Shown here: piece after piece, positions 1 through 8,449 of the stretch
How the letters are laid out: each line of letters opens with the position of its first letter
Numbering within the stretch: position 1 is the stretch's first letter
NCBI GenBank assembly: GCA_918298275.1
Contig: CAKJZO010000009.1
Span: 1-63,162, forward strand
Direction: 5' to 3'
DNA: 63,162 bases
From: Spirochaetota bacterium
Lineage (GTDB): Bacteria > Spirochaetota > Spirochaetia > Sphaerochaetales > Sphaerochaetaceae
Translations under genes and position numbers: made by a program
Notes under the pieces: model-generated
Told to the model about the DNA's origin: nothing
What the model saw: only the letters and a program-made list of their open reading frames with translations
Database searches by the model: none

Positions 1-1
1 G

Positions 2-301
2 GATATCTACGTCAATGTAGCCGGCGGAATAAAGGTCAACGAAGTTTCCGTGGAGCTTTCATTGGCTCTTGCGCTCTGGTCCGCGTACAGCGAGACAAAC
101 CTTCCGGCCAAGATGGTCAGTTTCGGAGAGCTTTCGCTTGCAGGAGAGGTAAGGCCAGTCAATTACGGCGACAGACGCCTGAAGGCTGCTTCTGACATGG
201 GTTTCGACAAGGCGATGGTTCCCGCAAGCATGAACTTCGAGAAGAACAACATCCTTCTCAAGCGCTGTCAGAAGATCAGAGACGCATTTACCTTGAAATG
301 A
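2..301 (+). CDS. radA: DNA repair protein RadA, C-terminal fragment
   Basis: This is the last 99 residues of RadA (Sms), a RecA-like helicase that helps branch migration during recombinational repair. The 5' part lies outside the window; the reading frame is open from base 2. The sequence starts DIYVNVAGGIKVNE and continues with VSFGELSLAGEVRPV, which matches the conserved Lon-protease-like C-terminal domain of RadA, and it ends with the usual family segment (IVP/MVP-type strand followed by the C-terminal helix). The zinc finger, Walker A and KNRFG motifs cannot be seen because they lie upstream. It converges on the TraB-like gene, with seven bases between the stop codons. Family assignment is firm; completeness of the gene cannot be judged. 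Confidence 0.9.
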   Translation, partial: DIYVNVAGGIKVNEVSVELSLALALWSAYSETNLPAKMVSFGELSLAGEVRPVNYGDRRLKAASDMGFDKAMVPASMNFEKNNILLKRCQKIRDAFTLK

Positions 302-308
302 AGAGGCT

Positions 309-1514
309 TCAGCTGAAGACCCTGAGCATGATGGGGAAGAGCACGAAAGTTCCCAGGATGCTGCCGAGGCTTGATGTGAAGAAAATCAGGAAGGCGTGAA
401 GAACGCGGTTCTTGAACCAGCCCTTGAACTTCGATATATCATCAGACAGATTCTCGAAATCCTTTACCGCAGGCTTCCTCATGGTAGCCTCGACGATTCC
501 CGTGAACACTCCGACCCCTATCGCCGGATTGAGAACCGAAATCGGCGCAGCAACGGCCGATACTATCCAGTTCAGCGGATGGGCGAGGGATAGGATGCTG
601 AAGAGCACTGTCGTGGCTGCATTGGTGCATGCCCAGATGGTGAAGTATCTGAGGCTCTCATGGAAGCCGTTGAATACTCCTGCAAGAACGATTATCGCAA
701 CCAGTATCACGGGAATGGACCAGCCGATGATCTTTCCCAGCTTGGACGGCTTGGGAACCTTCGAGATTTCGGAGAGATCGGTCGAGAGCTTTCCGTTCTC
801 AAGCCCTTCCATCGTCCTTATGATTCCGTTTGCATGGCCGGCACCGATTACCGCAACTTTCCTGTGGCCGGGGGCCTGCATAATGTTCGTGGCAAGGTAG
901 CGGTCGCGCTCGTCGATGAGGGCTTCCTTTGCACCGGGAAGTTCCTTTGCCAACTCGTTCATCATTTCCTGAAGGGTATCAGAGCTCTTGAGCTTCTCCA
1001 TCTCCTCGGGAGAGAACTCTTCCTTGTCGAATGCGCTCGAAAGCAGGGTCGCAATCAGCTTGGCCTTGTTCCAGAGATTACTCTTGGCCCAGGCTCGCTT
1101 GAGGGTTGTGGCAATCTCGCGGTCGCAGAACGAATATGGAATGCCTTTTTCCTCGGCAATCCTGCTTGCTCCGATGATCTCCTCTCCCGGGGCCGAACCG
1201 GTCTGGTTTCCCATCTTCTTCTGGAAGGAAGCCAGTGCTGTATTTGCCAGAACCAGGAAGGTCTTGCCCTCTTTGAAGACCTTGGTCAGGTTCATGTTGG
1301 CATAGCTCTGCTCCTTGGTCTTGCTCTCATAGCGGCCCTTGTCCAGCTCCAGACAGATGTGGTCCGGCTGTTCGCTTTCTATTACAGAGCGCACCTCGTC
1401 CACGCTGTTCTGCGAGACATGCGCGGTTCCCACGAGAATGATTTCATCCCCGTTGTCCAGGAATATCTTGTTTATGGTGTCGCTGATGTGCTCTGTTCTC
1501 ACTTTGGCCTCCAA
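309..1514 (-). CDS. TraB/PrgY-like family membrane protein
   Basis: A 401-residue TraB-family protein. The N-terminal half carries the signature GTAHVS (about residues 29-34) followed by a Glu-rich region with CLELDKGRYES and later GAGHANGI, the conserved His/Glu positions of this family. The C-terminal third (about residues 255-401) has four hydrophobic membrane spans. The founding members (Enterococcus TraB/PrgY) lower pheromone activity and a peptidase-like mechanism has been proposed, but chromosomal homologues in archaea and spirochaetes have no firm function, so none is assigned. The start ATG is chosen because the family core begins about 25 residues later. It is divergent from the metallopeptidase gene at 1585, with a 70-base gap holding both promoters. 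Confidence 0.85.
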   Translation of the reverse strand: MEAKVRTEHISDTINKIFLDNGDEIILVGTAHVSQNSVDEVRSVIESEQPDHICLELDKGRYESKTKEQSYANMNLTKVFKEGKTFLVLANTALASFQKKMGNQTGSAPGEEIIGASRIAEEKGIPYSFCDREIATTLKRAWAKSNLWNKAKLIATLLSSAFDKEEFSPEEMEKLKSSDTLQEMMNELAKELPGAKEALIDERDRYLATNIMQAPGHRKVAVIGAGHANGIIRTMEGLENGKLSTDLSEISKVPKPSKLGKIIGWSIPVILVAIIVLAGVFNGFHESLRYFTIWACTNAATTVLFSILSLAHPLNWIVSAVAAPISVLNPAIGVGVFTGIVEATMRKPAVKDFENLSDDISKFKGWFKNRVLHAFLIFFTSSLGSILGTFVLFPIMLRVFS

Positions 1515-1584
1515 GGGTACATTGAAATATACAATCTATGTGAGAAGTATTCAACAATGCTTCGTTCCCCATTATATTAAAAAC

Positions 1585-2280
1585 GTGACAACGGAACGTA
1601 CTTGCGAAGGCATCAGCTATACACTCAAGCGCAACAGAAGACAGAGGAACCTCAGATTGCACATATCATCCGAGGGCAAGGTCATTGTAAGCGCGCCTTA
1701 TTTTGCCTCAAACAGCGAGATCGATGCCTTTGTGACCGGAAGCTCCGACTGGATAGCCAGACATACGGGAAAAGTATCTTTTCATGACTATGAGACGGGG
1801 GATTTCGTCCCATATCTGGGAAGAAAGATGACCCTCTTGGTTATAGAAGGTAAAATAGCCCGAGCTGATATCGTTGATGATAAAATCATAGTAACTGTCA
1901 AAAAACGGGACATCAGAAAGGTCAAGGAAATCATCAAAAAACTGTATGTCGAGACAGTTGAGAAAGTCCTGGAAGAGAGGGTTCCGTACTGGTGCGGGGC
2001 AATCGGAGCAGAGATTCCGACCTTCGGTGTCAACCGGGCAAAAGGCAAGTGGGGGGTCTGTTATCCGCAGGAGAAGCGTCTCTATCTGAGCTACATGTGC
2101 GCGACCTTGCCGGAGGATCTGATAGACATGACGGTCCTCCATGAGGTCTGTCATCTCCGGTTCAGCGGACACGGAAAAAACTTCTGGAAGCTCATGAAAG
2201 CCAACATGGCTGACCTTGATGAAAGAAAAGCCAGACTGAGTGAAATCACCAGGTCTGGCTGGACTTACAATATCGTCTGA
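1585..2280 (+). CDS. YgjP-like (DUF45) zinc metallopeptidase-domain protein
   Basis: A 231-residue protein of the YgjP/DUF45 family. The N-terminal part is beta-rich (YTLKRNRRQRNLRLHI), typical of the family. The C-terminal half has the zincin motif HEVCH (His186, Glu187, His190) with a third likely zinc ligand at His196 (SGHGKNFW), so the metal site looks intact. Proteolysis is not proven for this family. The start is taken as GTG at 1585, because upstream in-frame ATGs lie inside the oppositely oriented TraB-like gene and the family N-terminus aligns here; no clear ribosome binding site precedes it, so the start is the weak point. The stop is one base from the pepD stop (convergent). Confidence 0.8.
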   Translation: MTTERTCEGISYTLKRNRRQRNLRLHISSEGKVIVSAPYFASNSEIDAFVTGSSDWIARHTGKVSFHDYETGDFVPYLGRKMTLLVIEGKIARADIVDDKIIVTVKKRDIRKVKEIIKKLYVETVEKVLEERVPYWCGAIGAEIPTFGVNRAKGKWGVCYPQEKRLYLSYMCATLPEDLIDMTVLHEVCHLRFSGHGKNFWKLMKANMADLDERKARLSEITRSGWTYNIV

Positions 2281-2281
2281 C

Positions 2282-3721
2282 TTATCTGATTATCGAAAGC
2301 AGATGTCTCATGAACTCATAGACTCTCTCGGAGGAGCTGACCGACAGGCGCTCCGCAGTGGAGTGGATGTCATACATCTGAGGTCCGATGGAAACACTGT
2401 CCATACCGGGGCATCTGCTGTTGATTACGCTGCACTCGAGGCCTGCGTGTATTGCGGTTACAACAGGCTTCCTGCCTGTCTGCTGTTCATATGCCTGTGC
2501 GCAGAACTTCGCCAGAGCCGAATCCGGATCCGGAGTCCATGCAGGATAACCGTCTCCGATTATGCAGTCGATTCCGAAGCTCTCAAGTCCTACCTTTATG
2601 CGGTTGACCAGATAGTACTTCGCAGTATCCACATTGCTTCTGACGCTGACCTGAAGGTCCAGCTTTCCTTCGTTGATCCTGACAATTGCCAGGTTGTCCG
2701 AGGTTTCCACAATACCGGGAATTGCCTTGCTCATCGTAAACACTCCGTGCGGACAGGCAAAGAGGGCCTTGATAATGAGCATCGAGGTCTCGGTATCGAT
2801 GGCTTTGCCGAACCCTTTCGCCCCATGGTGGGAGCATCTCTTCTCAAGCGTGAAGCCCGGTTCCTCGATCTTGTTTTCTTCCTTGATTTCCTCGAATGTT
2901 TTCACAAGTCTTGCAACAACATCGTGCTTGTTCTTCTCCGGAACACAGATCGAGCAGCTTGCGCTGAAGGGGATGACGTTTCTCTTTGTTCCGCCGGTGA
3001 AGGAAGCCAGCATGAACGGGACTCCCGTTTCCTCTACGGAAAGGAGCATTCGCGAAAGGGCGCAGATTGCATTCAGGTGCTGCTGGTGGATTTCTCCTCC
3101 GCTGTGGCCGCCCTTTAGGCCTGAGACACCGATTTCCAGCGTATCCCAATCTGCGGGAACATCCTCAAGATCATAGGAGGCCTTGCCCACCAGGTCTATT
3201 CCGCCTGCACAGCCGATGAAGATGGTGCCTTCGTCCTCGCTGTCTATGTTGATCATCTTCTTGCTTCTGATGAGGCTTCCGTCCAGTCCGTATGCCCCGT
3301 TCATTCCTGTTTCCTCGGAGAATGTGAAAAGGGCCTCCAAGGGTCCGTGCACACAATGGCGATCCGTAAACAGGGCCATGGCAATGGCAACGCCGATTCC
3401 GTCGTCTCCGCCGAGGCTGGTGTCCTTGGCCTTGAGGAAATCTCCGTCCTGATAGACTTCAATGGGGTCTTTGAGAAAGTCATGGGTGCTCTCGGGTGTT
3501 CTGACGCATACCATGTCCATGTGTGCCTGAAGCGCTACATACGGAATGTCCTCGAAGCCCGGAGTGGCTTCTGCTCTGATTATGATGTTGCCGACAGAGT
3601 CCCTGATTGCCTCGAATCCGTTTTCCTTGGCCCAGGAAAGAAGGTACTGTCTCATTCCTTCCTCATTTCCCGATTCTCTGGGAATCTTGCAGATTTCCTT
3701 GAAGTACTCGAACATGTCCAT
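2282..3721 (-). CDS. pepD: Xaa-His dipeptidase (M20 aminoacyl-histidine dipeptidase)
   Basis: A 479-residue cytosolic dipeptidase of peptidase family M20, close to the usual PepD length of about 485. It hydrolyses Xaa-His and related dipeptides. Visible catalytic features: the His-x-Asp pair in LQAHMDMV (His67, Asp69), the bridging aspartate in LGGDDGIG (Asp106/107), the catalytic glutamates in FSEETGMNGA (Glu136/137), and a later metal-binding aspartate in MINIDSEDEG. The lid domain follows. AGGAG stands eight bases ahead of the ATG. It is the third gene of a leftward run ygiQ-nagA-pepD, 47 bases behind nagA, suggesting a catabolic amino-sugar/peptide salvage unit, although co-transcription is inferred only from spacing. 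Confidence 0.93.
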   Translation of the reverse strand: MDMFEYFKEICKIPRESGNEEGMRQYLLSWAKENGFEAIRDSVGNIIIRAEATPGFEDIPYVALQAHMDMVCVRTPESTHDFLKDPIEVYQDGDFLKAKDTSLGGDDGIGVAIAMALFTDRHCVHGPLEALFTFSEETGMNGAYGLDGSLIRSKKMINIDSEDEGTIFIGCAGGIDLVGKASYDLEDVPADWDTLEIGVSGLKGGHSGGEIHQQHLNAICALSRMLLSVEETGVPFMLASFTGGTKRNVIPFSASCSICVPEKNKHDVVARLVKTFEEIKEENKIEEPGFTLEKRCSHHGAKGFGKAIDTETSMLIIKALFACPHGVFTMSKAIPGIVETSDNLAIVRINEGKLDLQVSVRSNVDTAKYYLVNRIKVGLESFGIDCIIGDGYPAWTPDPDSALAKFCAQAYEQQTGRKPVVTAIHAGLECSVINSRCPGMDSVSIGPQMYDIHSTAERLSVSSSERVYEFMRHLLSIIR

Positions 3722-3768
3722 GTATTGCTCCTATAGAATTTTTATATAACTTTGCTAGTTTTCCACTA

Positions 3769-4953
3769 TCATTTCTTATAGACAAGCTTTCCGCCGACAA
3801 AGACCTCGCTTGCATTGAAATCTTCATCGAAGACCGCTATGTCCGCAAGCTTGCCTTTCGCAAGAGCTCCGATTTCCCCGAAGCCGTAGACGGTTGCAGG
3901 ATTTTCGGTTGCCATCCGTACTGCCTGTGCCTTGTTTCCGGTCCAGGAAGTGACATTTCTGACTGCAGTATTCAGCGTCAGGGCCGAACCGCAGAGGACT
4001 GACGAATCGCGCTCCATCACGAAGGCTCCTCTTTCTCCGAGCACGACGGGATCTCCGTTTGCCACAAAGCGGCCGGGGCCGAGTGCCGTGGGCTTGAGGC
4101 TGTCCGTAATCAGAACCACCTTGTCCTGCGGTTTTGTTTTTATCAGGAATGAAACCAGATCCCTGTGGACATGGACTCCGTCGGCAATCAGCTCGCAATG
4201 CATGGCGTCATGAAAGAGAGCACAGCCTGCGACTCCGGGATTCTTGTGGTCCATACGGCTCATTGCGTTGAAGGTATGGGTTGCATGATGGATTCCCAGA
4301 TTCATGCCTCTGACTGCCTGCTCGTAGGTTGCATCGGTGTGGCCCATCAGCAGGACAACCCCCATTCTCTCTGCAAGCGGTACAATCTCTTCTACCCCGG
4401 GAAGCTCCGGAGCTATCGTCATTGCCTTTACATGGCCTTCTCCGGCCTGAACGAGGCGCAGGAACGTTGAAGCATCGGGTTCGGTGAGGGCCTTCGGATC
4501 CTGGGCTCCGCATTTCTTCGGATTCAGAAACGGTCCTTCAAGGTTTATCCCGAGGATTCTGGCTCCGCTTTCCTTTCCGATGGCCTTTACGGCTTCCCTC
4601 GTTTCCCTTTCCATCTTGTCTGCACTGCCGGCATAGAGAGTGGGGAAGAAAGCAGTCACTCCGAACTGCATAAGCTTCTCGGACATTCCGAGGACGCTCT
4701 GAATATCGCAGTCATCCGGTCCGTATCCGCCTATGCCGTGGATGTGGGTATCTATCAGGCCCGGAGTTACCAGACTGCCCCGGACATCAAGGGTTTCGCA
4801 CTCACCGTACTTGGCCTTGTCGAAATCGGCCATGCTGAAGACATCTGCGATGCGGCCGTCTTCGTTGATGAACAGTCCGCTCCGGTCTCTGACTGTACCA
4901 GATGAGACCAGAGTTGCATTGATTATCAGTCTTTTCTTGCAGTCGGCTTTCAT
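3769..4953 (-). CDS. nagA: N-acetylglucosamine-6-phosphate deacetylase
   Basis: A 394-residue NagA, a cytosolic amidohydrolase that removes acetate from GlcNAc-6-phosphate, making glucosamine-6-phosphate for glycolysis or wall recycling. The metal and substrate residues are visible: LIDTHIHG (His70, His72), NLEGPFLN, MGHTDATYEQ, and GIHHATHTFNAM, followed by the catalytic aspartate in VLITDSL. The open frame extends 12 codons further upstream, but that stretch runs into the end of ygiQ; ATG at 4953 gives the standard N-terminus and lies 10 bases behind the ygiQ stop. No nagB or GlcNAc transporter is seen nearby, so the pathway must be completed elsewhere. Confidence 0.94.
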   Translation of the reverse strand: MKADCKKRLIINATLVSSGTVRDRSGLFINEDGRIADVFSMADFDKAKYGECETLDVRGSLVTPGLIDTHIHGIGGYGPDDCDIQSVLGMSEKLMQFGVTAFFPTLYAGSADKMERETREAVKAIGKESGARILGINLEGPFLNPKKCGAQDPKALTEPDASTFLRLVQAGEGHVKAMTIAPELPGVEEIVPLAERMGVVLLMGHTDATYEQAVRGMNLGIHHATHTFNAMSRMDHKNPGVAGCALFHDAMHCELIADGVHVHRDLVSFLIKTKPQDKVVLITDSLKPTALGPGRFVANGDPVVLGERGAFVMERDSSVLCGSALTLNTAVRNVTSWTGNKAQAVRMATENPATVYGFGEIGALAKGKLADIAVFDEDFNASEVFVGGKLVYKK

Positions 4954-4963
4954 GGCTTTTAGT

Positions 4964-6817
4964 CTACCTGTGCAAAAGAACCTTTGCAAGGTCTGTCCGG
5001 CCCGCCTTCTTCAGTGCTTCAAGCACCAGCGCGCGGTTTTCGGCCTTGTTGAACTGAAGCAGCGCCCTCTGGAGATTGGCATCCCTTCCCCGGGGAATAT
5101 AGACTTCACGGAAGTTCTCTCCGGGGCGGGGATCCAGACCTGTGTAGTACATTGTGGTGGATACCGTGGACGGAGTGGGGTAGAATTCCTGCACCTGATC
5201 GGGAACAAAGCCGTTCTTTTTGAGATAGAGGGCAATCTCGATTGCACTGTCAAGCGATGCTCCCGGATGTGCGGCAATCAGGTAGGGGATAATGAACTGC
5301 TTCTTGCCCTGCCTGCGGTTCTCCTCGAAGTAGGCTTCGCGGAATCTGTCATAGACCTCCACGGGACTCTTTCCCATGCAGTAGAGAACTTCATCGCAGA
5401 TGTGCTCCGGAGCAACCTTCAGCTGTCCGCTGACGTGGTTCTCCACAAGCTTCTGCAGAAAGAGAGAGCGGGTTTTCTCATCCGTGCAGAGCATGAGGTA
5501 GTCGAAGCGGATTCCGCTTCTGATGAAGACCTTCTTCACTCCGGGAACTGCAGCAACAGCAGCAAGTTTCTCAAGGTAGATTCTGTGCGAATCGCGGACA
5601 TTGGGACATGGCTCGGGGAACAGGCACTGCCTGTGAGCACATGGGCCCACCTTCAGCTGTTTATCGCAAGCGGGGCACTGGAAATTCGCAGTCGGTCCGC
5701 CGAGGTCGTTGATGTAGCCCTTGAAGTCCCGGTGCTTTGTCAGCAGCTTTGCTTCCTTGACAAGAGATGCCGTGCTTCTGGTCTGGATTATGCGACCCTG
5801 GTGATTCGTGATTGCACAGAACGAACAGCCTCCGAAACAACCGCGGTTGCTGGTGATGGAGAACTGGACTTCCTTGATTGCGGGGATTCCTCCGTCCTTG
5901 TCGTAGACCGGATGGCAGAGCCTTTGGAAGGGAAGTTCATAAATGGAATCGAACTCAGCTTCTGTCAATGGTCTGACGGGAGGGTTCTGTACCACAATTC
6001 TGCCGTTGCATGACTGTATGAGACATCGTTTTTCAAAAGGGTTCTCGTGCAGCAGCTGCAGGTTGAAGGCCCTGGCATAAGCCCTCTGACCCTCCGGATC
6101 GGGTTTGTTGGAGGATTTGTCCCTCAGGGAAACCTCCTCGAAGGAAGGAAGTTCGATGATTTCGAACGGGCCGATTTCCGAACGGTCCTTCTCCGCTAAG
6201 CTGTAGCATGTTCCGGGAATGTCCCGGATTTCCTTTACGGGAACTCCCTCCTTGAGTCTTCTTGCAATCTCCAGAACCTGCAGCTCTCCCATTCCGAAGA
6301 CCAGAAGGTCGGCCTTCGAGTCCAGGAGAATGGATTTCTTAACCAGGTCCTGCCAGTAATCGTAATGCGCAAGGCGCCTGAGCGAGGCTTCCAGACCACC
6401 GATGATTACCGGTACTCCGGGGAATGCCTGCCGTGCAAGGTTGCTGTAAACGATAGTCGGTCTGTCAGGTCTGTATCCGGCCTTGCCGCCGGGGGAGTAG
6501 TAGTCCTCGCTACGCTTCTTTCTGGTGCTGGTGTAGTGGGCGACCATGGAGTCGATGTTCCCGCCGGCAATCATCGTGCACAGCCGGGGTTTGCCCATGA
6601 CCTTGAATGATTCTGCGCTTCGCCAGTCCGGCTGTGCCAGGATTCCCACGCGGTAGCCGGCATGCTCCAGGAGCCTTCCCAGAAGGGCGGCGGCAAAGGA
6701 GGGATGGTCCACATAGGCATCGCCCGAGACAAACAGGATATCCAGCTCATCCCAGCCGCGCTGCTGCATATCGGTTCTGGAGATGGGCAGGAACAGATTT
6801 TCCGAAGCGTTCTGCAT
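4964..6817 (-). CDS. ygiQ: YgiQ family radical SAM protein
   Basis: A radical SAM protein of the YgiQ (UPF0313) family, 617 residues from the ATG at 6817. The N-terminal B12-binding-like region includes VSGDAYVDHPSF, a family hallmark, and the cluster-binding motif CFGGCSFC (Cys327, Cys331, Cys334; CX3CX2C) is complete. The C-terminal region keeps the family stretch around VQEFYPTPSTVSTTMYYT. The reaction carried out by YgiQ proteins is unknown. An upstream TTG at 6853 would add 12 residues; ATG is preferred, though neither has a convincing ribosome binding site. It is the first gene of the leftward run with nagA and pepD. Confidence 0.92.
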   Translation of the reverse strand: MQNASENLFLPISRTDMQQRGWDELDILFVSGDAYVDHPSFAAALLGRLLEHAGYRVGILAQPDWRSAESFKVMGKPRLCTMIAGGNIDSMVAHYTSTRKKRSEDYYSPGGKAGYRPDRPTIVYSNLARQAFPGVPVIIGGLEASLRRLAHYDYWQDLVKKSILLDSKADLLVFGMGELQVLEIARRLKEGVPVKEIRDIPGTCYSLAEKDRSEIGPFEIIELPSFEEVSLRDKSSNKPDPEGQRAYARAFNLQLLHENPFEKRCLIQSCNGRIVVQNPPVRPLTEAEFDSIYELPFQRLCHPVYDKDGGIPAIKEVQFSITSNRGCFGGCSFCAITNHQGRIIQTRSTASLVKEAKLLTKHRDFKGYINDLGGPTANFQCPACDKQLKVGPCAHRQCLFPEPCPNVRDSHRIYLEKLAAVAAVPGVKKVFIRSGIRFDYLMLCTDEKTRSLFLQKLVENHVSGQLKVAPEHICDEVLYCMGKSPVEVYDRFREAYFEENRRQGKKQFIIPYLIAAHPGASLDSAIEIALYLKKNGFVPDQVQEFYPTPSTVSTTMYYTGLDPRPGENFREVYIPRGRDANLQRALLQFNKAENRALVLEALKKAGRTDLAKVLLHR

Positions 6818-6945
6818 ACATGAGATTGTAATTGGTTTGGGTTCGACTAACAATCCCGAAAGGTCGGTTTTGTCTGTTTCAAGGCTGTTTCAAGAAAACT
6901 GCAGACGCACAATTCCAATAGTACTAAATATTTTTATAAAAAACT

Positions 6946-6974
6946 TTGACGTTTTCTAAAATCTGTAGTATGAT
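6946..6974 (+). promoter_or_regulatory. sigma-70-type promoter upstream of the GH63-like gene
   Basis: TTGACG (6946-6951) and TATGAT (6969-6974) are separated by exactly 17 bases in an AT-rich tract. The predicted start is near 6981, so the RNA would begin directly with the hairpin at 6982-7009. Confidence 0.75.
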
Positions 6975-6981
6975 AACATCA

Positions 6982-7017
6982 CCCAATATCGGTATCGTGT
7001 GATATTGGGGTTTTTTT
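6982..7017 (+). terminator. terminator-like hairpin in the 5' leader (possible attenuator)
   Basis: CCCAATATC (6982-6990) pairs perfectly with GATATTGGG (7001-7009) around a 10-base loop, and is followed by G and seven T. This is the shape of an intrinsic terminator, placed between the promoter at 6946 and the ribosome binding site at 7021. It cannot end ygiQ, which is transcribed in the opposite direction. It may attenuate the following gene or make a very short RNA. Confidence 0.7.
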
Positions 7018-7030
7018 ATTGGGAGCACTA

Positions 7031-8449
7031 ATGAACCGCGAATCAATTCCATCGGTACATTTCTATGATCAGGATTTCGTCGATCTCTATGACAGATCCT
7101 GGGTCTGGATTGATGAATACTGGAAACAGGGAACAGAGCAGAACGGCTTTGCCGGCAATTACGTTTCCTATGCAGACCAGAAGACCATCAATCTGTTCAA
7201 TTGTTGCCTTTCCGCTCTCTTTTTGAACTACAGCAACCAGACATCTTCCCCGTTCGACATGATTGACTTCTTCTACTCCAAGCAGGAGGAGAACGGAGCC
7301 ATCCGCTGCGATTACAGCGTAGAGGACGGAAGTGTCGTCGTTTCCGAAGATAACCCCGAGGGTGTTACTTTCCCGATGTTCGCCTATGTCGAATACATGT
7401 TCTACCACAAGATCGGAAACAAGAAGCGCCTGAAGGATATCGTGCCCGTCCTGGAAAACTACTTCAATTGGCTGAAAGACACCTTCCAGAAGGAAAACGG
7501 ACTGTTCTCGGTTCCGGCTTCAGCCTGTCTGACGGGCAACATCCCGAGGGAAAATGTCTGCTATCCGGTTGATTTCAATACCGTTGTCGCACTCAATGCC
7601 TTCTATCTCTCGGAAATCGGGGACATCCTGAACGACAAGGAACTCAGCTTCAAGTACAAGAGGCTCTACTTCTCGCTCAAGACCAGAATCAATAACCTGA
7701 TGTGGGATCCCGAGACCAATTTCTACTATGATCTCGACAAATCCGAGAATCGGATTCCTCTCAAGCTTATCGGTGCATACTGGACCATGCTGGCAGAGAT
7801 CCCGAACGACGAGCGCGCCTCCTTCATGATCGAGTACCTCAAGGATCCGCAGTACTTCGGTACGGACAATCCGTTCCCGAGCGTCAGCGCGGACTCCGAT
7901 TGCTACAAGGAAAACGCCGAAGGCTACTGCGCAGCTGTCGTGCCTTCCAATGTCTATGCCGTGGTCAAGGGGCTTGAGAAGTACGGTGAATATGTCTTTG
8001 CCCGCGAGTGTGCAATCAGACACATGTACTTCATCCTCGACACCCTGCATCCGGAAGGGGACAAGCCCGGTGATGTCTGGGAGGCCTATCTTCCAAACAA
8101 GGAAGGCGTCCCCGCTCCTGACGGGGAGTTCCCGAGAAAGCGCTTTCTGCCGCAGGCCTGCCTCGTGACCATCACCCTGATGATCGAGGATATCATCGGT
8201 CTCGATGTCTCGCTTCCCAGAAAGACCGTAGATTGGACCGTTCCCAATCTCGAGGTCATGGGAATCGAGAAGCTTTCACTCAAGCGCAATCTGATCACGA
8301 TTCTGAGCAACAAGAACACAAGAGGGTGGGAAATCCGTCTGGAGAGCGAGAAGCTCTACTACTTCACGATCGAGATCCTCGACGAGAAGAAGAAAAAGAC
8401 TCTGCCGATTCCAAGTGGCAAGTGTTCCATGCTCATTGATAAACTGTAA
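7031..8449 (+). CDS. GH63/trehalase-like (alpha/alpha)6-barrel glycosidase-like protein
   Basis: A 472-residue protein resembling the MGH1/GH63-GH37 clan (alpha-glucosidase, trehalase and glucosylglycerate-hydrolase types). Clan-like segments include MWDPETNFYYDLD, YWTMLAEIPNDERASFMIEYL with the following NPFPSVSADS, and VWEAYLPNKEG near the end of the barrel. The strongly conserved Trp-Arg-Gly-Pro segment of active GH63 enzymes is replaced here by GYCAAVVPSN, so catalysis is uncertain. A small C-terminal beta domain follows. There is no signal peptide, so the protein is cytosolic. GGGAG at 7021-7025 places the start at ATG 7031. The stop overlaps the next start (TAATG), so the TerB-DnaJ gene is probably translationally coupled. 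Substrate unknown. Confidence 0.75.
   Translation: MNRESIPSVHFYDQDFVDLYDRSWVWIDEYWKQGTEQNGFAGNYVSYADQKTINLFNCCLSALFLNYSNQTSSPFDMIDFFYSKQEENGAIRCDYSVEDGSVVVSEDNPEGVTFPMFAYVEYMFYHKIGNKKRLKDIVPVLENYFNWLKDTFQKENGLFSVPASACLTGNIPRENVCYPVDFNTVVALNAFYLSEIGDILNDKELSFKYKRLYFSLKTRINNLMWDPETNFYYDLDKSENRIPLKLIGAYWTMLAEIPNDERASFMIEYLKDPQYFGTDNPFPSVSADSDCYKENAEGYCAAVVPSNVYAVVKGLEKYGEYVFARECAIRHMYFILDTLHPEGDKPGDVWEAYLPNKEGVPAPDGEFPRKRFLPQACLVTITLMIEDIIGLDVSLPRKTVDWTVPNLEVMGIEKLSLKRNLITILSNKNTRGWEIRLESEKLYYFTIEILDEKKKKTLPIPSGKCSMLIDKL

Noticed and set aside
1339-1584. N-terminal extension of the metalloprotease-like gene from an ATG at 1339
   Set aside because: It lies inside the oppositely oriented TraB-like gene, and the extension does not match the family. 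The GTG at 1585 fits better.
4733-6013. Long open frame opposite ygiQ
   Set aside because: It is an antisense shadow of ygiQ with no ribosome binding site or recognisable domain.
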